This document shows, one piece after another, positions 1 through 13,800 of a stretch of 64,000 nucleotides of DNA. Both the position numbers and the translations under genes were made by a program. Under the pieces are notes generated by a model. That model was given only the letters and a program-made list of their open reading frames with translations. It was not told where the DNA came from and did not search any database. This DNA is from Sipunculus nudus (taxonomy: Eukaryota; Annelida; Sipuncula; Golfingiida; Sipunculidae), in assembly GCA_026874595.1 (NCBI GenBank), contig CM049310.1, positions 25,159,058 through 25,223,057 on the forward strand, given 5' to 3'. Positions within the stretch are counted from its first letter, which is position 1. Each line of letters starts with the position of its first letter.

Positions 1-3000
1 TCCATATCAGATACCGGCTATCAAAGGTATTTGCGCAAGGTTACTAGCAATATCGGGGTACCAACATCAAATATATGGTTTCATCTGTCAAATATATACT
101 TTTTAAATATATTAATATAAACATTTTATATATCCTGTTAATTTATAAGGCGGTGACTTTTATTACAGAGTTCACTTGATACCATCCTTCTTATTCCTGA
201 TCTTTACTTGCAAGGAAATATCAAACTGCAGTCATTCATACAATACTGGCACTCGCGTACAACTCAAAATATTACTTTTCAAATACATGTATGTCTGACA
301 CGTATAAAGTAAGTACTAATACATTTTTTTGTCCCGAGTACAAGATTTTAAGCTTGTAATAAAAATATTCAGATTTTAGTATCAATGGTATGCGATGCGA
401 GGAATGAATAGAGTATGGGTAATTTGGGTATGTAATAGGACATAAACCTAAACTATGTTAAAATCCGATAAATATAGGTGTAGTTAACTCCAGATCCTGC
501 CCTAAAAAGTATTCCCTACTTGATGACTTTTTTGGGACCAATGTTAGTCCAAACACAAATTTGTTAGCTCAGCTGACTATAAGTCATTTAAGCTATAGTT
601 ATGGTCCAATGTCCGTCTGACTGGCACGTTTTGAAATCGTTAAACCTATGAATCCATAAATTGGCCTACTGTAAGACGTCCCCAAAATTTCCAACTAAAC
701 GGAAAAATTAATAAAGGAAAAACCTCAATCTCTCATTAAAAACCTATTAACACACCTCAGGACTGCATAATATCTGGATTTCTTAATATGTACCATAAAT
801 ATTCTCCTATATATTTCCTATACACATGCTAGAAATTAAGTCATTTCTTTTATTCTTACGGGCCCTAACAAAATCCACTTTGTAAAATGGGGAAAGGTAT
901 TTTCTCACTTACCATGATAATTTTTGAAGGTATATAACTTTGTTTAATTAAGATTCAATGGTTAATCAAAAATTAGATCTGAATTTTGTAAATGTTTTAA
1001 GTTATTAGCATAAAAATAAAATAAGTACCTTAAATTTTGCCCAACTATGACCATGACACGTTTGACCCTGTAACAACTGTGGATTTAATTTTCACAGCAT
1101 ATAAACATAAGTACTTAATCTGTTTCAATATGGAATTTGAAATTAAAATCAAGAAAATTAGAAAAGTTATTGAATATTTTTAGGCTCTATTGTATATACT
1201 TCCTTTTTCAAGTTGCAGGCAGTCCATTTCTGGTTACTGGAGGTCAGCTATGCCAGGGTACCTGATTTGTAATGGGTAACTGGGGGAGATCCCCTGTATC
1301 AGAGAAGCCTGAATTCGTGCAGCCTGAATCAGAGATCTGCTGCCACCACGGAAAGTGAATTGTGTGAGAAATGTGTACTTTACCTTGTAATCAAATATGA
1401 AACATTACAAAAGATACCAAAATATTACAAAATTAACTAAGAATGCCCCTAAACTTATCAATTGAGGATGATTATATATATACCTGCGTTATTTTTAAAA
1501 CGGGTTGTAACACTTTGTAGGATACTGCATTGTAAGTATAAAAATAAATCCCAGAAATCAATCAACCAGGTACCTAAACCTGTTCAGGTAGGGAGACCTT
1601 CAAGATATGCCTGCCATCATAGGAGACATTCATATGGTGATATTTTTTTAATCTTACATTGCATATGAAATGTTTAGAATTTCAAATTTTATAAAAAAAT
1701 ACAAAAAAAATAAAAATTCTAAATTCCATTAAAAACAAAAAGGAACCAAATTGAACAAACCCCAATCAGCTCTCCATGGAGACTTATACGGTTCACTTGC
1801 TTCATTATTTAGAAGAAGATCCCTGTTAACTTTTTGAGAAAAAGTGTTGCATATTAAATGTAAAACTTTTCTATAAAAAATTTATAAAAAAAGTGTGACA
1901 AAACCCTAATAAACTCTTGAAACCCTTATAATTCTCCTGCTACTTAAATGGAAGAAGATCCCATTTAAAACATTTTGATACATCGTGTCACGTGAAATGA
2001 AAAAACAAATTCTGATGATCCAATGTACACTTGTTCTTTAATGTCCAGCCTCAGCAGAATGGGAAAATAAGGCTTTGTTTGTCCTGTATGTATATGCATA
2101 GGTATTTTAATCCTCTCCATTCCCAACTCCCCTGCCATTGATTCCTTGCAACTGTGCACGGTGCATTAGTTTTGTTGCAAATCTGTCAAACTTATGACAT
2201 TTAAAAAAAATAGTATTAAAAAAAGGGATCAAATTGAAACATGTTCTTGCCTCAGGAAAATGGGACATAAAGTGATCAGCTCTGTCTATGCATCATTTCT
2301 CCGTTATCATTAAATATATATTAATTATGAACTTTCTTCCTATACGCACTGCTGAAATAACTTTCATAATTAGGCTTTATGTATATGCATATAAGCTTTT
2401 AGAGTCTGAAATTTGAAAGCAACACATATATTTAGATGTGTAACATTGCAACTGTATACAATTTATAAACTATAACACAATTTGATAGATCTAATTGAAA
2501 CTTAATATATTATTTCCTGCCTCAGCAGAATTTGTTTGTCTGCCGATGTTTAAGTCTTAAGTAATTGTGAGTGAACTTTGTTTATCATGTAAGCACGGTT
2601 GAATTAAGTGAATATCTCCATTTGATTTTATTTTAGATTTTACCTTGAAGTTCAACTTCAGCTGAACACAGTGACAATGGGTACCTTGTTGAATGATGGC
2701 CTTAAGTGTTAGCCTTAATTTCTAAAAAATAAAAAGATACAAGGAAAACCAAGCGGGTACCTTAGATTCAATCAAAGAATAAAAGGCAATAATAAAACTG
2801 TCGTTTGTTCCTGGAATATAAATTGGTGAATAAAGAAAAACGTATTTTCAGCAATGTAGTGGGTAGGGGCAATTATAAGTATCTGCCACAGTTGACACAC
2901 CATAAGGAAGCCAGTGGCCTTAGCTATCTATTGAAACCAAATTTATTATGATATATTTTGTATTCATGAAGTTATTAACCAAATACTGTGGAAAGGTCGA

Positions 3001-3412
3001 CGCAGCTTATAGTTTAAATTTTTACCCAGGGTCACTACATTCTTTAGTGGATAACTATGACTAAGCTAAAACTCTGGATCAATTATCATTCCAAAATATC
3101 ATCCATAGACATTGACCTTTGACAAAAACCTACTTAACCTTTGTCATCCTGGATTGTACCGAATTGTGGAAAATTAGCTCTTGGCCGATGGACGGTATTA
3201 GCTAGACCACAAACTGATTCCATAAATAGTTGTGGTCCTCTTAACTGTGTGTAAGTAATGCCCGATGTGCGACACAAAACTGATGCGACAAGGAATCTTC
3301 ATAATTATCAAGACGTGTTGCCAGAAAAACATTTTACCAGCCAAGCGAAGAATACACGGAGCCAATGTTGTTACATTTTATTTTGAGTTACAGCTCATCG
3401 ACCCGGCAACCG
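1..3412. other. AT-rich DNA without recognised gene
   Basis: Only short open frames, none with splice context, recognisable motifs or a counterpart elsewhere. One terminal fragment of the GCTCAGCTGA element lies at 569-640. Confidence 0.6.
569..640 (-). mobile_element. End fragment of the GCTCAGCTGACT composite element
   Basis: Begins TAGCTCAGCTGACT and continues with a CTATAGTTATGGTCC/GTCCGTCTG segment, the reverse complement of the right end of the element at 12569-15623. The rest of the element is not recognisable here. Confidence 0.45.
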
Positions 3413-4012
3413 ATGTGGTTCATTGCTTATTCACAAGCTGGTAGATTTTTTTCTCAGTCCACTCATATATTTTGTTTATATAATGTTTATTCTCAACCCA
3501 TTATATATCTGTGAAGGTCTTAAACTCTCACTGGACTAGATCTCAACATTGTTTCATAGTTTCCTTAATTTTATCCCAACTGCTTCCGTGGTACCATTTA
3601 AAAGTGGATATTTGTTCTGAAAGCTTAGTATCTCAACGCTGTGTTATTTAAAAGATTTTTTCCAAATATGGTTAATGTTTAAAAGATTAATTTCCGTTTT
3701 TCAACTATCAAGATCTCTGTTGGAAATGGGATGCAAGTTTATTGGAAGACACACATAGGATAGTGTAGAAAATATAGCATTCAAATGAAGCAAAATTTAT
3801 CAGAGGTAAGCGTAATTTACAATCAACTATTGTTATCTCTTGCAGTGTTGTATTATGAATTTATAATAAGTGTCTTCTCTGTTTTTCGTGCATTCCACGT
3901 AACGGTGTAGATCTTATTATGAGTTAAATATTTTGAATTTATTAGTTAGATCACCATGACATCTGACAATCTAAGTACCGCCACTCTTAACCGTTGCAAA
4001 ATATTTCATCAT
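3413..4012. repeat. Conserved 3'-flank block of gene A
   Basis: Collinear with 34279-34886 over about 600 bp at high similarity by eye, including GCTTATTCACAAG, TTCTCAACCCATTAT, GTGGATATTTGTTCT and AAGTGTCTTCTCTG. It lies 2.8 kb beyond the gene A stop. No coding frame is conserved. It marks the extent of the tandem gene duplication. Confidence 0.7.
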
Positions 4013-6680
4013 TAGCAAAACGTTGTTACGTACAAATGCATCAGTGACATACAGGCATATTATATTTAAATCGTTAGTTTTGTGAAAAATAGTACCGGTC
4101 TTTTATCCATCCTTAATTCACACTGATATTATTATTGTTTTGCAGCACAACCAGCAACCAAATCCTAGACAGCCGTCCATGGAGCGCCAGTATGTTCCCC
4201 CTTTTGCCGCCAGGGGTCACCAGTAGCTGTCGCTACTTTTTGCAGCCTGAAGTTCAACTGTGTGACGCATTCATTCTCTGTTAGTGTTCTCCAGCACTGT
4301 AATTCTTGCACTGTATTCCACTGATGATCCCTGTCTTTTAATGCCTAACAAGTCCACCAGATGTCGCATCGGTACGCAGATTCATCTGTCAAAGCCTGAA
4401 TCCTTTCCATAAAAACAGAAATATATATTCAAATACGCGGGCGGATGATATATCCCGCGGGCGCATATGATGTGTCTGTTTGTTCCGTGAAGTTTAGATG
4501 CACCATCAACATTTTGGTATAAGTCAGTAAAGCACCTATTCGGTAGGACATGATTCAGCATATCCAGAGAATTGATGCATACGAAATACCTGACCTCTGT
4601 GCTCAGGATCGGGAAGAAAGCGTTTATTTTAACATCGACAGAACAACAGTGTGCATGGACTGGTGTGTTTAAACGAGCATCAATGGGTTCCTGGTTGAAC
4701 GTTTTCCGGTCTATTGTTGGAGATTAGTTTTATCTATTCTGTGTGGCTGCGACAAAATTGCCTTAATATATGACCTATTGTTCAATCAGAATATTCCTAC
4801 CCGAGCGTGCCGATCCTGAGATGGCAAGTGGGACGTGGTTGTAGGGGAACCCCAAGGCAGACATTTATTATGTAACAAAGCAATACTTACGCCTATCAAT
4901 ACCTAAAGTGGTTTAACGCCTTTCACAGGGTATATTATATACGCATTTAACTGAATTATGTTTTTATTGAGTACTACATTTTTTTTAAGGAAAATATCGT
5001 TATTTTATTGTTGACTGGAATTATCTTCTAGGGCTGTTAAAAAGGGTAGCAGGGGAGACAGCACGGGAGGTAGGGCTGACTGGAAGCTGCGTCAGTAATT
5101 CGGCCATATTGTGAATATTCTAAAGTAGATCACCTATACTTGTGTGTGTACGTAGGTGCCAACTAGCTAAGGTACCATACAGTTAATGAGTGCGGACCCT
5201 TTCACCTACAGACGACTAGGTAATAATTTGGAGAGATTTATCTAACCTCTTCCACAGTATATCCCCACAAGACAGCCTGTTACTATAGAATAAGGCCTGG
5301 CTCTGATTGGTCAGACATCTTGATTTATCATATTGGTCAGTTTGATATTTCTTTTGAAAATTATGAACATTTCAGTAATTCAATGGAAAATCAATTGTAT
5401 TTCTTCTCAGTCTATATGTCTCCTTTGAAAACAACTTGCTTTATATTTCTCAATTTTGTTTTGTATTTTAGGTCAGTATTCTGTATGTTTAAAGGGAAAG
5501 AAATTAAATATAATGCAACATATTTTAGAACGGTAAGCGCTATACTTGTATGCTTTAATAATCTTAAACTGATAGCCTTAAGGAGAGATGTGCTTTGGAA
5601 ATTAACAATTTTGCGTATTGCTCAATGTGTGATTATATATGGTTGAAATAAGGGTTCGTTCCCAGTAAATTGTTCATGTTTTATTGATCTTATAATTTCA
5701 TCTTAAATTTCATGTAAGTCTGAAAAGCGTATATCCGTTGCCTGTCAGTAAATTTGTTTCGTGCTTCATAACATGGACGCCTATGGTTTTGAGTGAAAGT
5801 GTGAAAATGTTGAAAAAAACTCCATTGAAAATGCATATTTTATGTTTTATTTTTCCCATCTTTTTCAGGCCGTGTGAGGGAAGATCCCCTCCTGTTCCCA
5901 GGGGACATATAATTACAAATAATATCTTGTAATTTTGCACATAAACATTATAATCAATATGTCTGACTCTGGTTTTATTGAATGGTCGTAAACTTAAGCC
6001 AGGCAAAATACTGGTCCTAACTTTGGATCATCAGGGTCGCCGAACCCCCTTGAAAGATTCCGCGAAGGTTCGGGCTGTCTTGATGTGTGACCCTTAACAA
6101 TACACTTAGAATGAATAAAAGGTAAGCTTGACCGGATAGGTCATATAACTTCGGAATAATCAACTCGTGCCTTCTGATTGCCATGAGAGATGTCCTCGGT
6201 TGTTTGATTGATGTTTCGGTCCTCAGTTGTTTGTTTGTGGACCTCGGGAAGCCTTACATGCCATTCATTGTTTTATCACCAATAAATATTGTAAGATTTT
6301 GCTTCACCAAGTCAAATGTGGTGCTCATGAATTAGAACTAACCGTATTCAAACCCCACCAGATTATATTACGAACCACATTAAATCACATAACGAAATCG
6401 GAAGATTAAAAATCCCCCTGCAGTACCAAAGAAGTATATCATTAGATATATAAAGGCTTCATGTAATTGCAATGTCAAGGGAAATACACCATGTCCAGGC
6501 TTCGATTACAATTTATTGAATAAAATCATATATATTTGAAACAAATCGTTCTTCGTGCAAATGTTGCTGTTACAGCCGCGTGAGGTTTGTCTTGTGTCAA
6601 TTTGTGTAAATAATTATTAACTCTCATGTCTATGTGAAAAGTAAAGATCAAAAGCACACATAAGCGTTCGGTAAAATTAA
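4013..6680. other. Gap between 3'-flank block and gene A
   Basis: No coding exon recognised. The open frames at 5320-5646 and 5710-6006 have no motif, splice support or match in the paralogous flank 34.9-37.5 kb. I regard it as intergenic DNA. Confidence 0.5.
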
Positions 6681-6681
6681 A

Positions 6682-6687
6682 TTTATT
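6682..6687 (-). promoter_or_regulatory. Candidate polyadenylation signal of gene A
   Basis: AATAAA on the minus strand, about 112 nt beyond the gene A stop codon. Consistent with a short 3' UTR. A match this short also occurs by chance in such AT-rich DNA. Confidence 0.4.
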
Positions 6688-6798
6688 CCCTGTGACGATA
6701 TGATATTAATTCACCTCCGATAGATATAACGATGTACTATACATATTTGTAGAACTCTATTTCTTCAGAGTGATGACCGATTGTTAAAGACTTGTCTC

Positions 6799-7017
6799 TC
6801 ATGCACCCGCCACCTGCAGCTCACATATCTCGTATTTTCCTTTTCCGTCGGGAGTAAATATGCGCACGAACAGGTTAGCGCATGGTCCGTATTTGCAGTG
6901 GCAGGAGAACCTAGCGGTCGATGATGCCATTATCGTCTGCTGACAGGCTATAAATTCTCCGATGTAATCTTGCACGGGACCATATCTTCCAACGTAAGCA
7001 ACTGTACCGGGATAATC
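6799..7017 (-). CDS. Gene A exon 11: second half of F5/8C-like domain and stop
   Basis: Residues 495-566 and TGA at 6799-6801. Contains GTVAYVGRYGPVQ, EFIACQQT, FSCHCKYGPC, LFVRIF and CELQVAGA. The closing R-I...I-C-E-L-x-V matches the last strands of F5/8C-like domains. 219 nt, entry phase 0 (ttatatag acceptor). The protein ends with the domain, with no anchor. Confidence 0.85.
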   Translation of the reverse strand, partial: DYPGTVAYVGRYGPVQDYIGEFIACQQTIMASSTARFSCHCKYGPCANLFVRIFTPDGKGKYEICELQVAGA

Positions 7018-7038
7018 CTATATAAATAACAGAATAAA

Positions 7039-7076
<38 letters not shown>

Positions 7077-7774
7077 ACAGGTGTCTTTTTGTTGTGTGCT
7101 GCGGTCTTGCATGTGTCTGTGTAGCGCTAGCATTGTCCGTTGCCATGGGAGACGCGCGAGCCTGTCCGGCCCACGTGTGGGGTCTGACGTGTAGAAACAC
7201 AGCTCTCATGCTGTGTTTTAGAGCCGGGGGAGGAGAGAGAAATATTCCAGCGTACACGGAAGAGTGTGAGTCAGTTTGTTGACCTTTTCGATAATTGCAG
7301 CAGTTATAGATCTTCTTCGAAATTTGTAACGGATTTTATATAGTCTTCAGTTTGCCTTTGGGATCACTACCAGAATTTCACTTTTGGATTACAACAGATA
7401 GATTTTGTGATTGAATTGGACTATTATTCTCTGAGAATATTTAAATGAACTGTTCATCTAGATTATACGTTTTAAAGGACTTGTTGTCGCTGTGACAGTG
7501 GTGGTATCCAGGTACTGTACACTTTATTAATTTTTATTGTATAATTGTATTGATTTACTGTTATACTGTTGTTATACTGTGTAATTGAATTGATTAAGTG
7601 TACTGAAATGTTAGGATTGTTTTAAGAATAAATTATAATTATTTGTTTGCAAAAGAACACTGACTTCTTTATTCATTCCCCTAATCATAATGTTACAGAA
7701 TCTGATTTTTATTTATCTCCGTAACAAAATTTATGCTCGGCACGACTACGTGATCTGTTGATATTAGGTTCCGT

Positions 7775-7848
<74 letters not shown>

Positions 7849-10800
7849 GTTGATTCTCTCATAAAGGGGTTTACTCTACCGGCTGAACAACTATGTTCAA
7901 GTGTTCTTATGGTCAAAGTGGCAAGGGAATTAGTCTGCGTAAAAAAGATTTTACAAACTCGAAAGCTCCTTTGATTAATTGTATAGATATGACCGCTGTA
8001 CGGTAATCACTTACTGCTGTTGTTGAGATGTCGCCGGTTGGTAGATCGCTACCGAGCAGATCCACGGTAATGTATTGTGATCGAGCCAATGGTAAGATTT
8101 GTGCATGCGCCGTGACGTCTTTCTGGCCGATGAATGTGATACAGGTCGATACAGACCCATCCGTCAGTTTTGCGGTGTCTTGTGATAGTTTACGGTGCCC
8201 TCCTAGTCGTAATTCCAGACCTAAAAGACAATTTTTGTTTTTTTATACTGAAGATGGAAAGTACTGATGCATGGTTATGTACATTTGCATTCAGCGTATT
8301 ACAGAGGAGAAAACAAGAGATCAGCTGATGTATCAGTTCTGTCAAACGGGGAAGCACCCTTTCGTCGGAGTCGTTTCTACTCAAAACGAACCACTTCCCG
8401 TTAGGCAAGGCGGGACGGGACGATCGGGACTAATTGTTTCAACAATCAAATTTTACAATCAAAATAATAATGTTACATTTCAAGGAAGCGCCTGTTAACA
8501 TTCCACATGCACATGCTAACAAATTTTTACCTCTTTAGTGATGTGTTTACTACGAAACACTCTTGAACATGTAATTTGCCTTGAAGCTATTCTGTTCTAA
8601 CGTATTTGAACGGGCCATATAACCCTTTTCACAACATTTTTCCCTGTGTCATATCTGTATTTAGAAGACCCGGTGCACTGTGGATCGTGGATTTCAAAGT
8701 CCACAATCCCTAACCAGCAGATTCGTAGTCCGATATAGTCCGATTCTATACGCGATGATGCGGGGGAAGTATGCTTTTTCAAAACAATTAAACGTCAGTC
8801 TGTAAGACAAACTTATGACCATAGTCGTTAAGTAGAGGTAAAGCCATCTGTACAAAATGACTGCATGGCTTGTACAGTTTAATTCAAATTTAGGAGTTAA
8901 GTGTGATCATACCATCGAGAGCCATCAATATTTCACCGTGACGGGGTATATTAAGGAAAGGCGGTGGATATTACACGCTAACCATGTCTTTCAGGTTGAA
9001 ATTGATGTAATTTTTTAGTTTTGTTTCAAAAGTTTTTTCGAGGTGTGCAGCAAATCAGAAAAAAAAATAAAATTACTCTGGATGTCGCTCACGTGGTGGT
9101 AGCAGCGTAATGGTCCCAGGGTGAAGTAAAGTTCTTCTCCGGCATTGCCAGTGTCCCCTACTGCAATGGTCTTAACGGGCAAAGGCGTGGCGTCCGAATC
9201 GCTGAAGTATCCTTCACTTGTACCCCAGTCTCCAACTGTATCCAAACCTGAACATCTGAAACAATGATATAATAAGTGAATTAACTGTTTTAATAATATC
9301 ATACCTTTTTTCATTACATTCCAAATAGTATGTATTTAGTCTTAATATCAAATAATACTTTAATAACATAATATATTGTTATTGTAAATAATGACATAGT
9401 AATAAACAGTGGCGGACTGGGATGAGCAAAAGGGCCTTGAAACATAACAGAAAGTAATCCATAGCAGGTAACTTTAAAAATGAAGCTAACACATCTACAT
9501 TTTAATTGTCACGGATCTCCTCCGTGGCTATAGATCGGATATGACGTATTTGGTTTTGAACTGTTGGGAATTACGTCAAGTGTGTCCTATAGAAGGGGGG
9601 GGGCATTTCCCATAGATTCACCTAAATCCTGAGATAGTTCACTTTATATTTTCAAAGGCTATTGCAGCGCCCTCTATAAACTATTACAGGCCAGTTTTCC
9701 AGCTGTAGTAAACAATATTTTAACACTAGATGGCGGCACCCGGCGTATTGCTGGTCACGGTTCACTCTTTAAATATGCCTGACCAAAATCAATAATCAGC
9801 TGATATCTTATAATCTTTCTAATGGCATTCATATTTTTCCCTGAGTGTGTTTGTACTTGCAAAACGTGTATTTCATCATCGCCAATTCCAGCATGAATGC
9901 AGTGAAGCAAAATGACCCTGTCATTCAGTCTTAAACAAGCACTTGGAGACCATGTCTTTTACTGATCACAGATTTTAAAAATTTTTAAAGATTTTTAAAA
10001 ATTAAAAAATGTTCATTGACCTCATTTTGGCTGAGATTATGCTAAAAACATGGTAAATGCATAACGGTTGGTAAAGGAGTAGACAGACAAGATTTTATAC
10101 ATACATATATTCATTAATCAATTTGATGGGTTTTAGGTGAAAAGACAGAATAGACAGATAAGATATCCTTTCACTGTCTGTATTATAAATAATGGTGGCG
10201 TCACTTAACCTCTATCACGAAATGCCTCTTAGGATACGTTTCTGGTTTTGAAGTATCGGTGTCCAGTGTGTCATTTTCTTTTTTTAATTTTCAATATTTA
10301 ATTTTTTGGGGGTGATGGAGGTAGCCGCCTCGGATTCTTAATGATTGCTTATCTAAGTACTATTTATATCTGCAGAATTGCATTCCGGTTTCGGACTACG
10401 TGACAGGGGCTTACACCGATAATCCTGGTGTTAGCCAGGCTCTCTTTACTACTCATGATGGTCCTTTGATTGTGCCATTCCCATTGCAGGGTAACAACGG
10501 GAAACCCCCGAAAAGCGCACTCTTTAGTAAGATAAACACGCATGTTAAGCAGAATCTCCCCATTTTGCCTACAGAGCGCTCACCCTTGGTTGGGGCCAAC
10601 CGGAGAAAATCTTACCGCCTTGCCTGAAATTTCTCGGCTTTGAGCCATGTGTTTTTACCCTGGCCCACAAAAGTCAGTTCAAGTGTGTCCTGAGGGGGCC
10701 TTTCCAATATGTTTCTATAAATCTTGACAAATTCAAAATGATTTAGCGAAAGGTTTAGTGCAGCACCAGCTTTCAGAAACTCTACCGTTTATATCCTGAA

Positions 10801-13800
10801 GGTAAACTCGGCCCATTACCAATCTTTCCCCCGACGTGTACCTTTGGATCTGACCCTGGTAAATAACGGGAAACATACAAGTAGATTTAACTGATGTATA
10901 TGATTTTTTTTTTCCTCTTAATCAAAGTATGAGTGATTATATATACTGATTACAGAAGATTTTTCAATTCTGGAGCAATTAAATTCATGCGGAAAATTCA
11001 TAAACATCAATAATTAATGTCTTCTCATTGGGGAGTCCTTTGCCAACACCAGACCAGCGTGTTCATTGATTGTCTGGCCGATCACATTATGATTGTTTTG
11101 TATACAGCTATTAAAAATAGTATATGCCATAATATATCTATAATGGGTCTCATACCTGTGACCTGTAATTAGCTGTAACTTCACCTTAAAAATGATACTT
11201 GTGTACTGTAAATGTGTCAAATCTTACTCTGGCCCACAAATAAAACAGAGACTAAATAGAGCCTTATATTCTAGTTACCATAACATATATGCCACACTGC
11301 GTAGAACGCACCGGGGCTTTCAAATACACCAATAGCATAAGTAAAAATGTGTTGTAGGGATTAGAAATGATAGATTACAGTTGGTTCAAGGCAAATTAAG
11401 TGCACATCAGTGACCTCATGAAGAAAGCAAAATCTGGTAATCATGCGTATGTTCAGTGTGAAGAGTAGCCCTTTTCTTGACACATTTTAAAGTTGTGTTG
11501 TTATTTTAATTAAGATTTCTTTTATAATATATGATAGAGATCCAGGTCCTGCTCTTTTGCAGTCTAACACCAAAGGATAAAAAATGTTCACCGCCATCCG
11601 CGTGTCCTGTGAAGCTTAGTCAGGGTCAATGTGTAGAAAAGCTTAGGTTTATACCAACGGCCCATCGGGAAACGTCCTATTCAACACCGGGTAAATAATA
11701 TAAAACCAATGTCCTACTTTTCCTGATGAAAATTGCATCTCAGTCGTCATGACTGTATATGCTTCTTTCAGTTAAGAACTAAAACATTACTTCCATAATT
11801 TACTATAGAATGAAAGGAGGGAACTAAAAAAGCGAGGTGGATGGATCACTATTTTTTTATGGTTTGAAGCACGGAATTTTCGAGAAGCCGAAATCAAAGA
11901 AAAGATCCATTTTCTACCACCCACGGAAAAATCCTGAATCCGGCCCACCCCTGTGTGTTGGGTTTATTTAGCTTTGAACAAATGTCAAGTGGACTGTTTA
12001 GCACAGACTAAAGCGTCTGTACATTTAACTTTGCTATACAAATACAATTAAATATCTATTTATCTACCAATAGACTCTTCCACAAATATCAGCTGATTTT
12101 TGTGACTTGAGCCCGCCTTCATTTATACACTCAGTACTTACCCAGTACTGCCAGCTGAACAGCTCTCGTTGAAGATACATCGGCATGGCGGGTAGTAGGG
12201 GTTCTTATCGTCCACGTATTTTACAACCTTATCTTTCTGGAACACTAACCAGTTGTCGACCGCAGAAACCTCTCTGCTTTCTATTTTCATGTACTGCTCA
12301 CAGCGAAGAGCAGAAGACTGTAAGAGTATATAAACATGAACAAATGACTAGTCGTTTAAATGACTGTGAGAGGTTATAAACACCAATAAAATGACTGGTC
12401 ACTCAGATGTCTATAAGTGGATATATACATTAAAAAAAATGACTGATCAATCAGATGACTGTAAGAGTTTATAAACATGAATAAAATGACCGGTCAACCA
12501 GATAGCTGTAAGAGGTTATAAAAATGAATAAACTGACTGGTCAAGCAGATGACTGTAAGAGGTTATAACAAGTGACCCATGGGTCATGACGCTCAGCTGA
12601 CTGGGAAGAGATTCGCAAAAGGAAATTTTATTTTCAGAATGGTAGTATATACCCATTCAACTGAAGCATCAAACAGATTAACCGACAGGCCAAGATTTAG
12701 TCTGTATTTATATATCTCAAAAATAGCGAAAAAATGTGTAAACTTTAAAAACTAGAATACGGTTGCCGACAATTGACTACGTGTATCCGGTAAAATCAGA
12801 GTGGAACGGGTGAAGTGAGGCATGAATTGAGTGGCAAGGGGAAATAGAGTGAGGTATGTTGCGTATTAGCATGGATGTCTGCAGCCTAAATGTGTATGTA
12901 AGTTGTGCCACCTACCAGTAATCCAGAAAGCTGTCCAAGTTGTATACATATGCAAAATTTTAGGCAGAAAAGTCAAACCACTACATGTTTATGAGTGATT
13001 TTAGCCCACGGCAGACAAACAGACAGACGCTGTGCAAAATTGGTTGCAGGTGGCCCCTCCAGTTTTGTGTATGATAAAGACCTATGTAAGATCTAAACAC
13101 ATGCACAATTTTGGCCCAATCGGTCAAATGGTTCCTGAGATATGAGGCTCAGCTTAGATGTGTGCAGCGTTAACCAGAATGTAGGTGGCGCCACCTGTCA
13201 TAACATCAAGAAAGCTGTCCAGGATGTATAAACCTGCAAAATTTTAGGCAGTTATGTCAAACCACTACAGAGAAATGATAATTTTAGGCCACGGCAGACA
13301 AACAGACAGACGCTGTGCAAAATGTGCAAAAAATGGTTGCAGGTGGCCCTCCAGTGTTGTATATGATAAAGACCTATGTGAGATCTATACACATGCAAAA
13401 TTTTGGCCCAATCGTTCAAACGGTTCCCGAGATATGAGCTTGGATGTCTGCAGCATAAACTAGAATGTAGGTGGCGCCACCTGTCATAAAATCAAGAAAG
13501 CTATCAAGGATGTATACGCATGACGAATTTCAGGTGAATTAGTCAATTCACTGCAGAGATATGAGTGATTTTAATCCAAGGCAGATGAACAGATGGACAC
13601 TGTGCAAACATGGTTACAGGTGGCGCCACCATTCATTGTGTATGTTATAAAGCTATCCAAGGGCTACATTTGTATAAATTTTATTTCCTGATCGGTCAAA
13701 CGGTTCCCGAGATATGAGGGTTTATGTGTGGAAACAGACGCACAAATGGACGCTGGGCAGAGAGGAAAGGTCAGAGGTCAACGCAAATTGGTTAGGCACC

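Noticed and set aside
10400-10627. Plus-strand frame (75 codons)
   Set aside because: Opposite strand to gene A within intron 8, part of a dispersed repeat shared with 45.8-45.9 kb, no motif.
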